Shown piece after piece: positions 1 to 8,787 of a DNA stretch of 64,000 nt (its first letter is position 1; every line of letters starts with the position of its first letter). The position numbers and the translations under genes are program-made. The notes under the pieces were generated by a model, which worked only from the letters and a program-made list of their open reading frames with translations, did no database searches and was not told where the DNA came from. Source of the stretch: Blastomonas natatoria (lineage in GTDB: Bacteria; Pseudomonadota; Alphaproteobacteria; Sphingomonadales; Sphingomonadaceae). The stretch is taken from contig NZ_QJJM01000002.1 in NCBI RefSeq assembly GCF_003201955.1, positions 270,973 to 334,972 of the forward strand, given 5' to 3'.

Positions 1-85
1 GCCGATCAGAAGCTGCTGCACCGCGCGCAATGCGGTTGAACGCGCTTTTCCCCTATAGCTGAAGCACCCCTGCCGTAGCGGTAGT

Positions 86-99
86 TGACGCTTACGTCA
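86..99. promoter_or_regulatory. Inverted repeat upstream of the MFS transporter gene
   Basis: A perfect 5-4-5 inverted repeat (TGACG, spacer CTTA, CGTCA) lies about 110 bases upstream of the chosen start of the MFS gene. The TTGACG at 85-90 could also serve as a -35 box, but no convincing -10 follows at normal spacing. It may be an operator for a dimeric regulator. A repeat this short can arise by chance. Confidence 0.3.
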
Positions 100-206
100 C
101 ATTTTGTCGCAGGGTGATTGCCTCGCGGCGGCAAATGGCTAGCATGGCTTTCACAAGCGACCGCCCACCCGCACAAGGGTCAGGAAGCGGCGCGACAGGA
201 GAGTGC

Positions 207-1568
207 ATGACCGTCACCCGCAACCCGGCAGCCGATGCCGGTGTGCCGCCGACCATGGCCGCAGCCGCAGTAGCATCTTCTGGCCCTGCCCCGTCGTCCG
301 TCCAGGGCGCATCCAGTCCGCGCGTCATGCTGTGGACGCTGATGATCATCTATATCTTCAACTTTCTCGACCGGCAGATCGTCTCGATCCTGGCAGAACC
401 GATCAAGCGCGATTTCCAGCTGTCCGACACCCAGCTCGGCCTGATGACGGGCCTGGCCTTTGCGCTGTTCTACACTTTGCTCGGCATCCCCATCGCGCGC
501 TATGCCGATCGCAGCACCACCAACCGGGTGTCGCTGATCGCGTGGTCTGTGGCGATCTGGTCGGCAATGACCATGGCCTGCGGGGCGGCGCGCACCTTCC
601 CGCAACTGCTGCTCGCGCGCGTCGGGGTCGGCGTCGGCGAGGCGGGCTGCACTCCGGCCGCGCATTCGCTGATCACCGACAGCGTCCCCGCCGACAAGCG
701 CTCGTCCGCCATCGCCTTCTATGGCCTCGGCATCCCGATCGGATCGCTGCTGGGCATGGTGATCGGCGGCGGTCTTGCCGATGCCTATGGCTGGCGCACC
801 GCCTTCTATGTCGTCGGCATGCCTGGCGTTGTGCTCGCGCTGCTGGTGCCGTTCCTGATGAAGGAGCCGCGTCGTGCAGGCCTCATCAAGGGGGCGGCCC
901 TGCCCGCCGCCAAGGTGCAGGTTCCGGTGCGCGAGGCGTTGCGCGAACTCGTCAGTTCACGCTGCTTCGTCTTCCTCTGCATTGCAGGCGGGCTGATCGC
1001 CTTTCTCTCCTATGGCAAGGGCGTCTGGGTTGCGGTGCTGTTCATCCGCAATTTCGGCCTGACGCCGGGCGAGACGGGGCTGTATCTCGGCGTGACGCTG
1101 GGCATTTCAAGCATGATCGGAACCTGGGGCGGCGGCAAGCTGGCCGATCATTTCGGCAAGCGCGATCGCAAGCATCTGCTGACCGGACCGGCCTTTGCCA
1201 TTGCGCTCGCCGCGCCCATCCTGTTCCTGGCCTATTCTGCGACCGACTGGCGCGTGGCGCTGGCCTTGCTGATCCTGCCGACGGCGATGAACATCATGTA
1301 TTACGGCCCGGTCTATGCCTGTGTGCAGGGGCTGGTTCGGCCCGAAGTCCGCGCCGTCGCTGCCTCAGTCATGCTGTTCTCGCAGAACCTGATCGGTCTC
1401 GGGCTCGGGCCGCTCTTCTTCGGGATGATGTCCGATGCGTTCCAGCCTTATGCCGGGGAGGACAGCGTGCGCTGGGTGCTCTATGGCGCCGCCTGGCTCG
1501 GACTGATCCCCGCCTTCCTGTTCTGGCGCGCGAGTTTGCGGCTTACAGCGGAACTCAAGAGCGGCTAG
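207..1568 (+). CDS. MFS transporter, spinster-like
   Basis: A 453-residue major facilitator superfamily permease of the inner membrane, expected to have 12 transmembrane segments. The first helix carries the motif NFLDRQ (about residues 52-57), typical of the spinster-like/hexuronate branch. A motif-A-like stretch GIPIARYADRS follows near residue 93. The ATG at 207 is chosen because AGGAG sits 6 bases upstream; earlier in-frame GTG/ATG codons would only add an unlikely tail. Residues 1-40 are Ala/Pro-rich, cytoplasmic and probably disordered. The next two genes, on the same strand, are also transporters. The substrate is unknown; an organic anion or sphingolipid-like compound is only a family-level guess. 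Confidence 0.85.
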   Translation: MTVTRNPAADAGVPPTMAAAAVASSGPAPSSVQGASSPRVMLWTLMIIYIFNFLDRQIVSILAEPIKRDFQLSDTQLGLMTGLAFALFYTLLGIPIARYADRSTTNRVSLIAWSVAIWSAMTMACGAARTFPQLLLARVGVGVGEAGCTPAAHSLITDSVPADKRSSAIAFYGLGIPIGSLLGMVIGGGLADAYGWRTAFYVVGMPGVVLALLVPFLMKEPRRAGLIKGAALPAAKVQVPVREALRELVSSRCFVFLCIAGGLIAFLSYGKGVWVAVLFIRNFGLTPGETGLYLGVTLGISSMIGTWGGGKLADHFGKRDRKHLLTGPAFAIALAAPILFLAYSATDWRVALALLILPTAMNIMYYGPVYACVQGLVRPEVRAVAASVMLFSQNLIGLGLGPLFFGMMSDAFQPYAGEDSVRWVLYGAAWLGLIPAFLFWRASLRLTAELKSG

Positions 1569-1625
1569 AGGATAGTCCGTCTTTACGCGACATCTTGCGC
1601 GACAAAGAGGGGGGGCCAACAGCCT

Positions 1626-3410
1626 ATGGACGACATCAGGCTGTTTATCGAGACATGGCAGGCGCCAATCGGGCTCGCAATTCTGGCCCTGATGTTCGTC
1701 GGCTTCATCATGGAGCGTTTTCCCGCAGCAGTTGTCGCGATTCTGGGGGCCTGCGGCTTCCTGTTCCTGGGCATCATCGATTCCAAGCAGCTGTTTTCCG
1801 TGTTCTCCAGCAGCGCTCCAATCACCATCGGCGCAATGTTCATCCTGTCGGGGGCCTTGCTGCGCACCGGCACGATCGATGCCATTGCAGGCGCGATCAT
1901 CAACCGCGCAGCCCGCCATCCGCGCATGGCAGTCGCCGAGATGTTCCTTGGGGTTTATGTCGCCTCGGCCTTCATGAACAACACGCCCGTTGTCGTCGTG
2001 ATGATCCCCATCATCATGCGATTGGCGCAGGCGACCGGCTATTCAGCCAAGAAACTGCTGATTCCGCTCAGCTTCGTCTGCATCCTGGGGGGCACGACAA
2101 CGCTGATAGGAACCTCGACCAACCTGATCGTCGATTCGGTCGCCAGAGCCAACGGCTTGCCGGCTTTCGGCATTTTTTCGATCACGCCCTATGGTCTTAT
2201 CGCCGGGGTTGCCGGGATGATCATGCTGGCCACCTTCAGTTCATGGCTGTTGCCGCGCGAGGAGAACAGCCTGGCAAGCGGGACGAGCAGCGACGAGGTG
2301 TTCGTGACCGAACTCACCATCCGCAACGCCTCCACGCTGCGTGGCAAGACCCTCGGCGAAACACCCATTGCCAAGCGCTCCAAGATTCAGGTGACGGCCA
2401 TCAAGCGCAACGGGCGCTATATCCGCCACAACCTGCCGACCGAAATCCTGCAGCCGGACGATGTCGTGGTGATACGAACCGACCTTCCCGAGCTGATGTC
2501 GCTGCGCAAGAGCCAGGATTTCAAGGTCGGCATCGTGCGCAAGGGCGATGTGGGGCCGATGGGCGAAGTGGTGGTCGAAGCGATGGTGGCGCCCAGCCAT
2601 CCCAGCATCGGCAACCGATTGTACGATATTCCGTTTCTGTCGATGCTCAACGTGCGCATCCTGGGGCTGAGCCGCTATCGCAACCTGCCGCGCTCGGACC
2701 TGCCCAACGCCAAGATTCATGCCGCCGACAAGCTGGTGGTGACAGGATCGAAAGCGGACATCGCGCGGATGTACGAAAACCCGAACCTTTTCGGCATCAC
2801 CAACACCAGCGCGCGCGCCTTCCGCCGCGACAAGGCCCCTCTGGCCATCGGCGCGCTGGCGGCCGTGGTGATCCTGTCTGCGCTGAATGTGCTGGCGATC
2901 GAGGTCGCCGCCATCCTTGCGGTCGGCTTCATCCTGATAGCGCGCTGCATCGATGCCGAGGAGGCATGGAGCTCGATTGACGGCAACGTGCTGGTGCTGA
3001 TTTTCGGAATGCTCGCCGTCGGGCTGGCGCTGGAAGAAGCCGGCAGCGTCAAGCTGGTGGTGGATGCGCTCGCTCCATTCCTTGCCGAAGCGCCGGTCTG
3101 GGCGGTGGTCTTCGTCGTCTATGTGGTGTCGGTTCTGCTGACCGAAATCATCACCAACAATGCCGTGGCCATCCTTGTCACTCCGATCGTGATCAAGCTC
3201 GGCACGGATCTGGGCATTGATCCGCGTCCACTGGTTATCGCGGTAATGTTCGCCGCCTCGGCCAGCTTTGCCACGCCTATAGGTTATCAGACCAACACCC
3301 TGGTCTATGCGGCCGGCAACTACCGCTTCACGGACTTCTTCAAGGCGGGAATTCCGCTCACCATCGGTGTCGGCCTGGCAACCTGTTTCGCGATCATTGC
3401 GTTGAGCTGA
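1626..3410 (+). CDS. SLC13-family permease with two RCK_C (TrkA-C) domains
   Basis: A 594-residue inner-membrane permease of the SLC13/divalent anion:sodium symporter type. The two membrane halves carry matching pore motifs: FMNNTPVVVVMIPI followed by GTSTNLIV in the first half, and TNNAVAILVTPI followed by ATPIGYQTNTLVY in the second. Between them, about residues 210-385, lie two soluble TrkA-C (RCK_C) domains, as in the SAC1/YbhI-like subgroup that moves sulfate or dicarboxylates. The domain order (helices, RCK_C, RCK_C, helices) and the length are normal for that subgroup. It starts 57 bases after the MFS gene and may be cotranscribed with it. Substrate not determined. Confidence 0.88.
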   Translation: MDDIRLFIETWQAPIGLAILALMFVGFIMERFPAAVVAILGACGFLFLGIIDSKQLFSVFSSSAPITIGAMFILSGALLRTGTIDAIAGAIINRAARHPRMAVAEMFLGVYVASAFMNNTPVVVVMIPIIMRLAQATGYSAKKLLIPLSFVCILGGTTTLIGTSTNLIVDSVARANGLPAFGIFSITPYGLIAGVAGMIMLATFSSWLLPREENSLASGTSSDEVFVTELTIRNASTLRGKTLGETPIAKRSKIQVTAIKRNGRYIRHNLPTEILQPDDVVVIRTDLPELMSLRKSQDFKVGIVRKGDVGPMGEVVVEAMVAPSHPSIGNRLYDIPFLSMLNVRILGLSRYRNLPRSDLPNAKIHAADKLVVTGSKADIARMYENPNLFGITNTSARAFRRDKAPLAIGALAAVVILSALNVLAIEVAAILAVGFILIARCIDAEEAWSSIDGNVLVLIFGMLAVGLALEEAGSVKLVVDALAPFLAEAPVWAVVFVVYVVSVLLTEIITNNAVAILVTPIVIKLGTDLGIDPRPLVIAVMFAASASFATPIGYQTNTLVYAAGNYRFTDFFKAGIPLTIGVGLATCFAIIALS

Positions 3411-3481
3411 TGAAACCTGCCGCGATGTCCCGGTGAAGCCGCGTCGCGTTCCTGGCGGGTGAGCGCATCGGGGGACGCATT

Positions 3482-4717
3482 TTGGCATTCTGGTTCCGGA
3501 TACCGTTATGGCAGCGCGTGATCGCAGCGCTCGCGCTGGGAATCGCGACAGGGCTGATCTGGGGCGAAGGGGCAGTGTCGATCAAATGGATCGGAGACCT
3601 GTTCATCCGGGCGATCAAGATGCTGGTCGTGCCCCTGATCTTCTTCTCGCTGGTCGCCGGCGTCGCCTCGATCGGCGATATCCGCAAGCTGGGTTCGGTG
3701 GGCGGACGCGCGATGCTGCTGTTCCTCGTGACAGGTCAGCTGGCCGCCATATTGGGGCTGACAATGGGCACGCTTGTGCAGCCGGGCCGCGGCGTTGATG
3801 CCAGCCTCGCAGGGTCCGCAGACACACCCCCGCCAGCCTCTGCCAGCGCCACCGAAACCATATTGAAGATGGTCCCCGAAAATGTCGTGGAAGCGATGGC
3901 GACGACCGACGTTCTGGCGCTGATCGTCTTCTCCCTGCTGCTGGGGATCGGCATCCTGATGGCCAGGGAAGAGGGAGCGCCGGTGGCACGCATCTTCGAT
4001 TCGGGTGCCATCGTCATGCAGAAGGTCACCATCGTCGTCATGGAGCTGACGCCTTTCGGTGTCTTTGCGCTGATGGCCTGGGTGGCAGGAACCTTCGGGT
4101 TCGAAGGGCTTGTACCGCTCGCGAAGCTGGTAGCGCTGAACTATATCGGCTGCGCTATCATCATTCTCGTATTCTACCCGGTGATGATCCGCTTCATCGC
4201 GAAGCTGCCGGTCATCGATTTCTTTCGCGGGATGGTCGATGCCATCGCCGTCAGCTATTCGACCGCCTCATCCAACGCCACCCTTCCGGTTACGCTGCGG
4301 TGCACCCAGCGCAACCTGGGCATATCGACCAGCGTGTCGAGCTTCGTGGTGTCGCTGGGCGCGACCATAAACATGAATGGCACGGCCATGTATCTGTGTC
4401 TTGCCACATTGTTTGGAGCGCAGATTTTCGGCGTGGACCTGAGCTGGGGCGATTATGCGATGGTCGCCTTCACATCGACGCTGGGTGCGGTCGGCGCTGC
4501 GGGAATTCCCGGAGCAGGGCTCATCATGATGGCGCTGGTGTTCGGATCGGTGGGCGTCCCGTTGGAAACGATCGCGCTGGTGGCCGGGGTCGATCGCATC
4601 ATGGACATGATCCGAACGACCACCAACATCACCGGCGATGCTGCGGTCGCGGTTACCGTCGCCGCGATGACCGGGGAACTCGATCGCGTCGAAATGATAT
4701 CCGACGACGACGTCTGA
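3482..4717 (+). CDS. Dicarboxylate/amino acid:cation symporter (DAACS, GltP/DctA-like)
   Basis: A 411-residue secondary transporter of the glutamate/C4-dicarboxylate family. It shows the serine-rich re-entrant hairpin (STASSNATLPVT), the NMNGTA motif of helix 7, the AGIPGAG hairpin, and the helix-8 signature DRIMDMIRTTTNITGD that binds substrate and cation. The start is TTG, preceded 7 bases upstream by GGGGGA; no in-frame ATG gives a complete first helix. It lies 71 bases downstream of the SLC13 permease on the same strand. Its stop meets the stop of the convergent gene with no intervening base. Glutamate, aspartate or a C4-dicarboxylate is the likely substrate; the sequence does not decide which. 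Confidence 0.9.
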   Translation: MAFWFRIPLWQRVIAALALGIATGLIWGEGAVSIKWIGDLFIRAIKMLVVPLIFFSLVAGVASIGDIRKLGSVGGRAMLLFLVTGQLAAILGLTMGTLVQPGRGVDASLAGSADTPPPASASATETILKMVPENVVEAMATTDVLALIVFSLLLGIGILMAREEGAPVARIFDSGAIVMQKVTIVVMELTPFGVFALMAWVAGTFGFEGLVPLAKLVALNYIGCAIIILVFYPVMIRFIAKLPVIDFFRGMVDAIAVSYSTASSNATLPVTLRCTQRNLGISTSVSSFVVSLGATINMNGTAMYLCLATLFGAQIFGVDLSWGDYAMVAFTSTLGAVGAAGIPGAGLIMMALVFGSVGVPLETIALVAGVDRIMDMIRTTTNITGDAAVAVTVAAMTGELDRVEMISDDDV

Positions 4718-5146
4718 TCAGCGCTTCTTCGGCTGCTTGACGAGCTTGACCGGCGTGAACATGCCTAGCCCGCAACTGGCCCCCCGCTGCAGACCACCAC
4801 CGACATTCTGCACCACCGTGATGATGTCAACATTGCACAACTGAGTGAGCGAGGTGGAATAGGTAAAGGACCGGTCGAAGCCCAGATTGCCGCATTGCTG
4901 TGGCAGTTCGTTGCGATAGACCTTGCCGCCGGCCATCATGAAATCGATCGTGCGGTTGTCCCGGACCTGGCTGCCCCGGATCTGGGCAAGGTTGATGCAG
5001 CTGACTGGCTCGCCCACGACCTCTGCAGGGGGCACGCGCGATGCCTTGGGCCGATCCTCCGTGGCCAGCACCAGCGACTGGAACGCAAACAGCGCCGCCC
5101 CCGTCGCGAACAGACTGGCAGCAATCAGACGACGCGAAACACGCAT
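4718..5146 (-). CDS. Hypothetical protein with N-terminal signal/anchor
   Basis: A 142-residue protein of unknown function. It has a basic N-terminus and one hydrophobic segment (about residues 8-28), so it is secreted or anchored in the inner membrane with a periplasmic domain. That domain contains four cysteines (in SCINLAQI, QQCGNL, LCNVD and SCGLG) that could form disulfides. The ATG at 5146 is preferred because AAAGGA lies 8 bases upstream; a longer reading adds 12 residues without a better ribosome site. It is convergent with the DAACS symporter with zero gap. The conserved-looking cysteines suggest a real gene. Confidence 0.7.
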   Translation of the reverse strand: MRVSRRLIAASLFATGAALFAFQSLVLATEDRPKASRVPPAEVVGEPVSCINLAQIRGSQVRDNRTIDFMMAGGKVYRNELPQQCGNLGFDRSFTYSTSLTQLCNVDIITVVQNVGGGLQRGASCGLGMFTPVKLVKQPKKR

Positions 5147-5221
5147 GGCGAATCCTTTCCGGCGCGGAACGGCACTCACCATGGCCTGATCACCCTTGCA
5201 CGGTCATGAATGGGCCGCCGA

Positions 5222-6382
5222 TCAGCCGGCGATCATCTCCGCGAGCACGGCGACACAGTCATGTGCCAGCAGCTTGGAGCGTTCGGGGCTCCATGCCTGG
5301 TCCGGGCAGGGCAGATCATCATTGTCCTTGAACGGCATCTCCAGCGTCATCGACACGCAGCCGTGCGAGGGGCCGAAGCGTTCTGCAAGCTGGTTGGTCG
5401 ACATCGACAGATTGGCCCTGCCCGCAGCCGCCTTGGGATAGCCCTTTGCGGTCTGGAAATCGGGAGTCCGGGCGGCCAGCAGATCGCGATAGCGGTTGTA
5501 GCGCACACCCTGCTCGTCGCTCCACGACGGGATGCCCTCGAACCCGGCGATAAAGACATGCGGGATGGCTTCGTCACCATGCACGTCCATCGCCCAGTGC
5601 ACCCCGGTGGCATCCATGGCATTGCGCACGCACAGCACTTCGGGGCTGCGCTCGGGCGTCGGATCGTGCCATTCGCGGTTGAGGTTCACGCCTGCAGCAT
5701 TGGTGCGCAGATGTCCGCGCAGCGATCCGTCGGGGTTCATGTTCGGCACGATATGCAGCGTGCACTTGCTGCGCAACAGGCGGGCATGGGGATCGGCAGG
5801 ATCGGTGAGCTTTTCCAGCGCGCCTTCCATCCACCATTCGGCCATGGATTCGCCCGGATGCTGGCGCGCATAGAACCAGACCTGCACCGGCCCCTCGCCC
5901 ATGGTCAGGCAATCGATCGGCTGACCGTCGAGGCTGAGCCCCAGTTCCTGATGCCGGACGCCCGGGCGGCTCGCCATTTCGGCGACCAGATCATGGTGAC
6001 GTTCCATCGAATAGGGCGCAAAATACGCGAACCAGGCCACGCCCGCACCCATTTGATGGCGGATCGTCAGCGCACCAGCGGCAGCGTCATAGCTGGTGTC
6101 CGCGCGGCCCCAGAAGTCGCGATCCTCGCTTACGCACGCTCGATAACCGGGCCAGCCTTCAGGATAGGCCGAGTCCCTGAGGCCAGTAATGACCAGTTCC
6201 AGATCAGTCCCCGGCTGCGCGGCGACGCGGAAGTGAAACCATTGAAAAAAGTCCGAATCCTTGTCCTTGCGGATCGAAAGTTCGGCGCGCCAGCCGCCGT
6301 CGGGCGATGGGCCCATATGGTGAGTGACGATGTTTCCGGAATCGAAAGCGGCGGTGATGCTGGGGGTGTATGCCTGAGTCAT
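5222..6382 (-). CDS. M14 family zinc carboxypeptidase, cytosolic carboxypeptidase-like
   Basis: A 386-residue metallocarboxypeptidase of the M14 family, closest by motif to the CCP/AGBL subgroup. An N-terminal beta-rich domain (about residues 1-130) precedes the catalytic domain. Zinc ligands are H175 and E178 in RQHPGES and H268 in DVHGDE; NLNREW (233-238) supplies the Asn-Arg pair for the substrate carboxylate; E349 in TLEMPF is the catalytic acid/base. No signal peptide is seen, so it should be cytoplasmic. Its ATG overlaps the stop of the upstream lipoprotein gene (ATGA), indicating translational coupling. Relatives trim C-terminal acidic residues from proteins; the bacterial substrate is unknown. 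Confidence 0.88.
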   Translation of the reverse strand: MTQAYTPSITAAFDSGNIVTHHMGPSPDGGWRAELSIRKDKDSDFFQWFHFRVAAQPGTDLELVITGLRDSAYPEGWPGYRACVSEDRDFWGRADTSYDAAAGALTIRHQMGAGVAWFAYFAPYSMERHHDLVAEMASRPGVRHQELGLSLDGQPIDCLTMGEGPVQVWFYARQHPGESMAEWWMEGALEKLTDPADPHARLLRSKCTLHIVPNMNPDGSLRGHLRTNAAGVNLNREWHDPTPERSPEVLCVRNAMDATGVHWAMDVHGDEAIPHVFIAGFEGIPSWSDEQGVRYNRYRDLLAARTPDFQTAKGYPKAAAGRANLSMSTNQLAERFGPSHGCVSMTLEMPFKDNDDLPCPDQAWSPERSKLLAHDCVAVLAEMIAG

Positions 6383-7005
6383 TTCACGCTGATAGTCTCT
6401 CCAGACTCGCCGGGAAACCCAGTAAACAGACCCTGGGCCAGTTTCGCTGCATTGAGCTGGGTTTCGGCCATGGGCGAGCCCTCCTTCGCCTCGACGCTCG
6501 CCCGGCCTTCCCATAGGATGGTGCCATCACCGGCGCGGATATTGGCAAGCATTTCCGTCGCGACCTGACCCTTGGGCCGGCCGCCCAGGTTGATGCCGAT
6601 ACCCAGGCCCACTCCCGATCCGAACCCACCCGTTCCGCCGCCAACGCCGACACTGACAGGATTGCGGTTCTGATCAGCAGCAGCGAGTACCGATCGCTCG
6701 ACACGCACGGTCGCCGTCTGCACATCGGGAGCCTGGCGCGCGCCTACCGGCAGGACCTGATAGCCGATCCTTTCCAGCTCGCGCTCCACCGCGACCGCAT
6801 AGCTGCGATATTCCAGGCTGGCATTGTCCATGCCCTCGCCTGCCACGACCCGAATCGGACCTCGCCCAAGTTCTCCTGCACGATCGGGCGAGACAAAGCG
6901 CACCGCCTCGACCGGGCCTGCCGGAGAAACACATCCGCCCGCCAGCAGCGCCAGTGCTGCAACCGCCGTCCAGGCCGATCGCCGTATCGTGCCAGAAAAG
7001 CCCAT
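6379..7005 (-). CDS. DUF4136-like lipoprotein
   Basis: A 208-residue predicted lipoprotein. A signal peptide ends in LLAGGC with the acylated cysteine at residue 25; the -3 position is Ala rather than the usual Leu, a tolerated variant. The mature part is soluble and mixed alpha/beta, with a glycine-rich stretch near residues 120-145 and a C-terminal part resembling DUF4136 envelope lipoproteins ([20 protein letters not shown]). It overlaps the M14 peptidase gene by 4 bases, so the two are made together. Such proteins are envelope components of unknown role. Confidence 0.7.
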   Translation of the reverse strand: MGFSGTIRRSAWTAVAALALLAGGCVSPAGPVEAVRFVSPDRAGELGRGPIRVVAGEGMDNASLEYRSYAVAVERELERIGYQVLPVGARQAPDVQTATVRVERSVLAAADQNRNPVSVGVGGGTGGFGSGVGLGIGINLGGRPKGQVATEMLANIRAGDGTILWEGRASVEAKEGSPMAETQLNAAKLAQGLFTGFPGESGETISVK

Positions 7006-7253
7006 GATGTCCGCGCCCTTTCTTGTAACAGGCCTTGCGAGCCCTTGGTCTGACTGCCTAACGCTTTAGGCGATGAATGGCCAATGAAGCGCAGAAAAAT
7101 TGGTGCGCCAGACGGCGCCTGCGCTTGACTTTGTCTGCCTTGCCACGTATCCGCGCCGCTTTCCGGCATGGTTGCTTCGGCCAGGCCAACGCGCATCGGC
7201 GTGTTGCCACCGACACCCTGCCCCCCAAATGCTTTCAACCAAGGGCTCACGTC

Positions 7254-7379
7254 ATGAAGATTCGCAATTCGCTGAAGTCGCTGAAGGACCGCCACCGCGA
7301 CAATCGCGTGATCCGTCGTCGCGGCCGCACCTATGTGATCAACAAGACCAACCGTCGCTTCAAGGCTCGTCAGGGCTGA
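7254..7379 (+). CDS. rpmJ: 50S ribosomal protein L36
   Basis: A 41-residue, strongly basic protein that reads [18 protein letters not shown] at the start and [12 protein letters not shown] at the end, matching alphaproteobacterial L36. It lacks the zinc-binding cysteines, so it is the zinc-independent (C-minus, YkgO-like) form. It joins the large ribosomal subunit near the peptidyl transferase region. It stands alone, as is usual in this group, and is followed by an intrinsic terminator at 7431-7459. The 250 bases before it contain no gene. Confidence 0.95.
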   Translation: MKIRNSLKSLKDRHRDNRVIRRRGRTYVINKTNRRFKARQG

Positions 7380-7430
7380 TCGACCTGGCGCGTCTTCGAC
7401 AGGCGCGTCAGACATGGTTTGGAAGGCTTC

Positions 7431-7459
7431 AAAGGCTCCGGCATGCTCCGGGGCCTTTT
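7431..7459 (+). terminator. Intrinsic terminator after rpmJ
   Basis: An 8-base-pair stem (GGCTCCGG at 7434-7441 with CCGGGGCC at 7448-7455, one G-U pair) and a 6-base loop, followed by TTTT and preceded by AAA. It separates rpmJ from the HAD phosphatase gene. The flanking A and T runs could let it work in both directions. Confidence 0.8.
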
Positions 7460-7482
7460 GCTTGCGCGCTTGAGAGGTCCCG

Positions 7483-8106
7483 ATGCCACCGGTTGACGCG
7501 ATCATCTTCGATGTCGGCAATGTCCTGTATCAGTGGGACATCCGCCACCTTTATGCCAAGCTGATCGAAGATCCTGCCGAACTGGATCATTTTGTCGGCA
7601 ACATCGTCACCGCCGAATGGCATTTCCAGCATGACGCCGGCCGCCCGCTCGCGGAGATGGTTGCCGAACTGACGGCGGAATATCCCGACCATGCCGATCT
7701 GATCGGCCATTATGTTCCGCGCTGGCTGGAGACCATTCCCGGCCCGGTGCCCGGCATGATCGATCTGGCAGAAAAGCTCGCACTGCTCGGCTATCCGCTT
7801 TACGGAATCACGAATTTCGGGGTCGAGTTCTGGGAGATATTCCGCCCCACTGCACCCATTTTCGATCTGTTTCGCGATGTAGTGGTGTCTGGCGCGGAAA
7901 AGATGGTGAAGCCCGATCCTGCGATCTATCATCTCGCGATCAAGCGCTTCGGCATCGACCCTGAGCGCGCGCTGTTCATCGACGACCGCCAGGACAATAT
8001 CGAAAGCGCCATCGCATGCGGGCTGCAGGGCCATGTCTTCCGCAATTGCACAACACTCGAGGCAGAGTTGGTCGCACGCGGCGTTCTGGAGAATGTGAAT
8101 ACTTAA
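7483..8106 (+). CDS. HAD-family hydrolase, YihX-like phosphatase
   Basis: A 207-residue haloacid dehalogenase superfamily protein. Motif I is FDVGNVL with the nucleophile D10; like YihX (alpha-D-glucose-1-phosphatase) it has Gly where most phosphatases have the second Asp. Motif II lies in YGITNFG, motif III is the Lys of KMVKPDP, and motif IV is FIDDRQDN, which carries the magnesium ligands. An alpha-helical cap sits between motifs I and II. GAGAGG upstream supports the ATG at 7483. It is cytoplasmic and probably acts on a small phosphorylated sugar. The exact substrate is not shown by the sequence. Confidence 0.88.
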   Translation: MPPVDAIIFDVGNVLYQWDIRHLYAKLIEDPAELDHFVGNIVTAEWHFQHDAGRPLAEMVAELTAEYPDHADLIGHYVPRWLETIPGPVPGMIDLAEKLALLGYPLYGITNFGVEFWEIFRPTAPIFDLFRDVVVSGAEKMVKPDPAIYHLAIKRFGIDPERALFIDDRQDNIESAIACGLQGHVFRNCTTLEAELVARGVLENVNT

Positions 8107-8134
8107 TGGTCACCGATTATGCTACGGCATCGCC

Positions 8135-8392
8135 ATGCATATGTCGATCCGCGAAGCCAAGGCCCGTTTCTCCGAAGCCATAGCCGCTGCCATGCGGGGC
8201 GAGCGGGTGGTCATCACGCGCCATGGCCGCGCCGTCGTCGAACTGACAGCTGCGACGGGCAAACAACCGCTGAATTTTGCCGCCGCGGATGCCTATCTGG
8301 CCGAAATTGGCTGGGATAATCAGGCCATGAAGCTGCCGGACCATTTCACCGCCCCGGCCTTTAGCCGGGAAGTACTGGGGCTCGACGATTGA
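8135..8392 (+). CDS. Phd/YefM-family antitoxin
   Basis: An 85-residue antitoxin of the prevent-host-death type. The N-terminal half (SIREAKARFSEAIAAAMRGERVVITRHGRAVVEL) is the usual Phd DNA-binding fold. The C-terminal half is acidic and flexible and should wrap the partner toxin. A second ATG two codons later is equally possible. Its stop codon overlaps the TTG that opens the adjacent PIN-toxin reading frame, the normal arrangement of such operons. The partner is interrupted by a stop codon (next entry), so this antitoxin may be an orphan. Confidence 0.85.
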   Translation: MHMSIREAKARFSEAIAAAMRGERVVITRHGRAVVELTAATGKQPLNFAAADAYLAEIGWDNQAMKLPDHFTAPAFSREVLGLDD

Positions 8393-8787
8393 GGCTGCTG
8401 CCCGATACGCATATCGCCTAGTGGCTGGCGGTCGAGCGCACCGCCCTGACTGGCCATGAACTCGCGACGCTGACGGCTTCTGACAATGAGATTCTGGTCT
8501 CGACGGTCACAATCTGGGAGCTGCGTCTCAAATGGAACAGCTTTCATGTGTCCGGAGCGCGCAAGGGGCCGGGTGACCCGACACCGCTTTTGGGCTCGCT
8601 CAGGCGCATGGGCCTCGACATTCTTCCGCTCAATGCCGAAACCGCGGCCGCCCCTCTCCACATCCCCATCGCGCACAAGGACCCGTTTGACGAACTGCTG
8701 CTCGTCCAGGCGCAACAGAGCGGCGCGCGGTTGCTGACGCGCGACCGCGCGATGCTCGAACACCCGCTGACCTATCAGCCCTTGTAG
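8389..8787 (+). pseudogene. PIN-domain toxin (VapC-like) broken by an early amber codon
   Basis: Reading from TTG at 8389 gives LRLLPDTHIA, then TAG at 8419-8421, then WLAVERTALTG onward in the same frame to a stop at 8785-8787. Everything expected of a PIN ribonuclease is present: first acidic residue in PDTHIA, Glu in TVTIWELRLK, Asp in AHKDPFDELLL, and Asp in LLTRDRAM. Only the codon after HIA is wrong; relatives have a hydrophobic residue or Trp there (HIALWW-like), so one base change (TGG or TTG to TAG) explains it. The frame is otherwise intact for about 130 codons, so the damage looks recent. The last 13 bases overlap the end of the convergent pyruvate kinase gene. Sequencing error or stop-codon readthrough remain possible. 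Confidence 0.8.

Noticed and set aside
203..2980. Very long open frame overlapping the MFS and SLC13 genes in another frame
   Set aside because: High GC keeps alternative frames open. The product is Arg/Ala/His-rich with no family features, while the other frame encodes two clear permeases.
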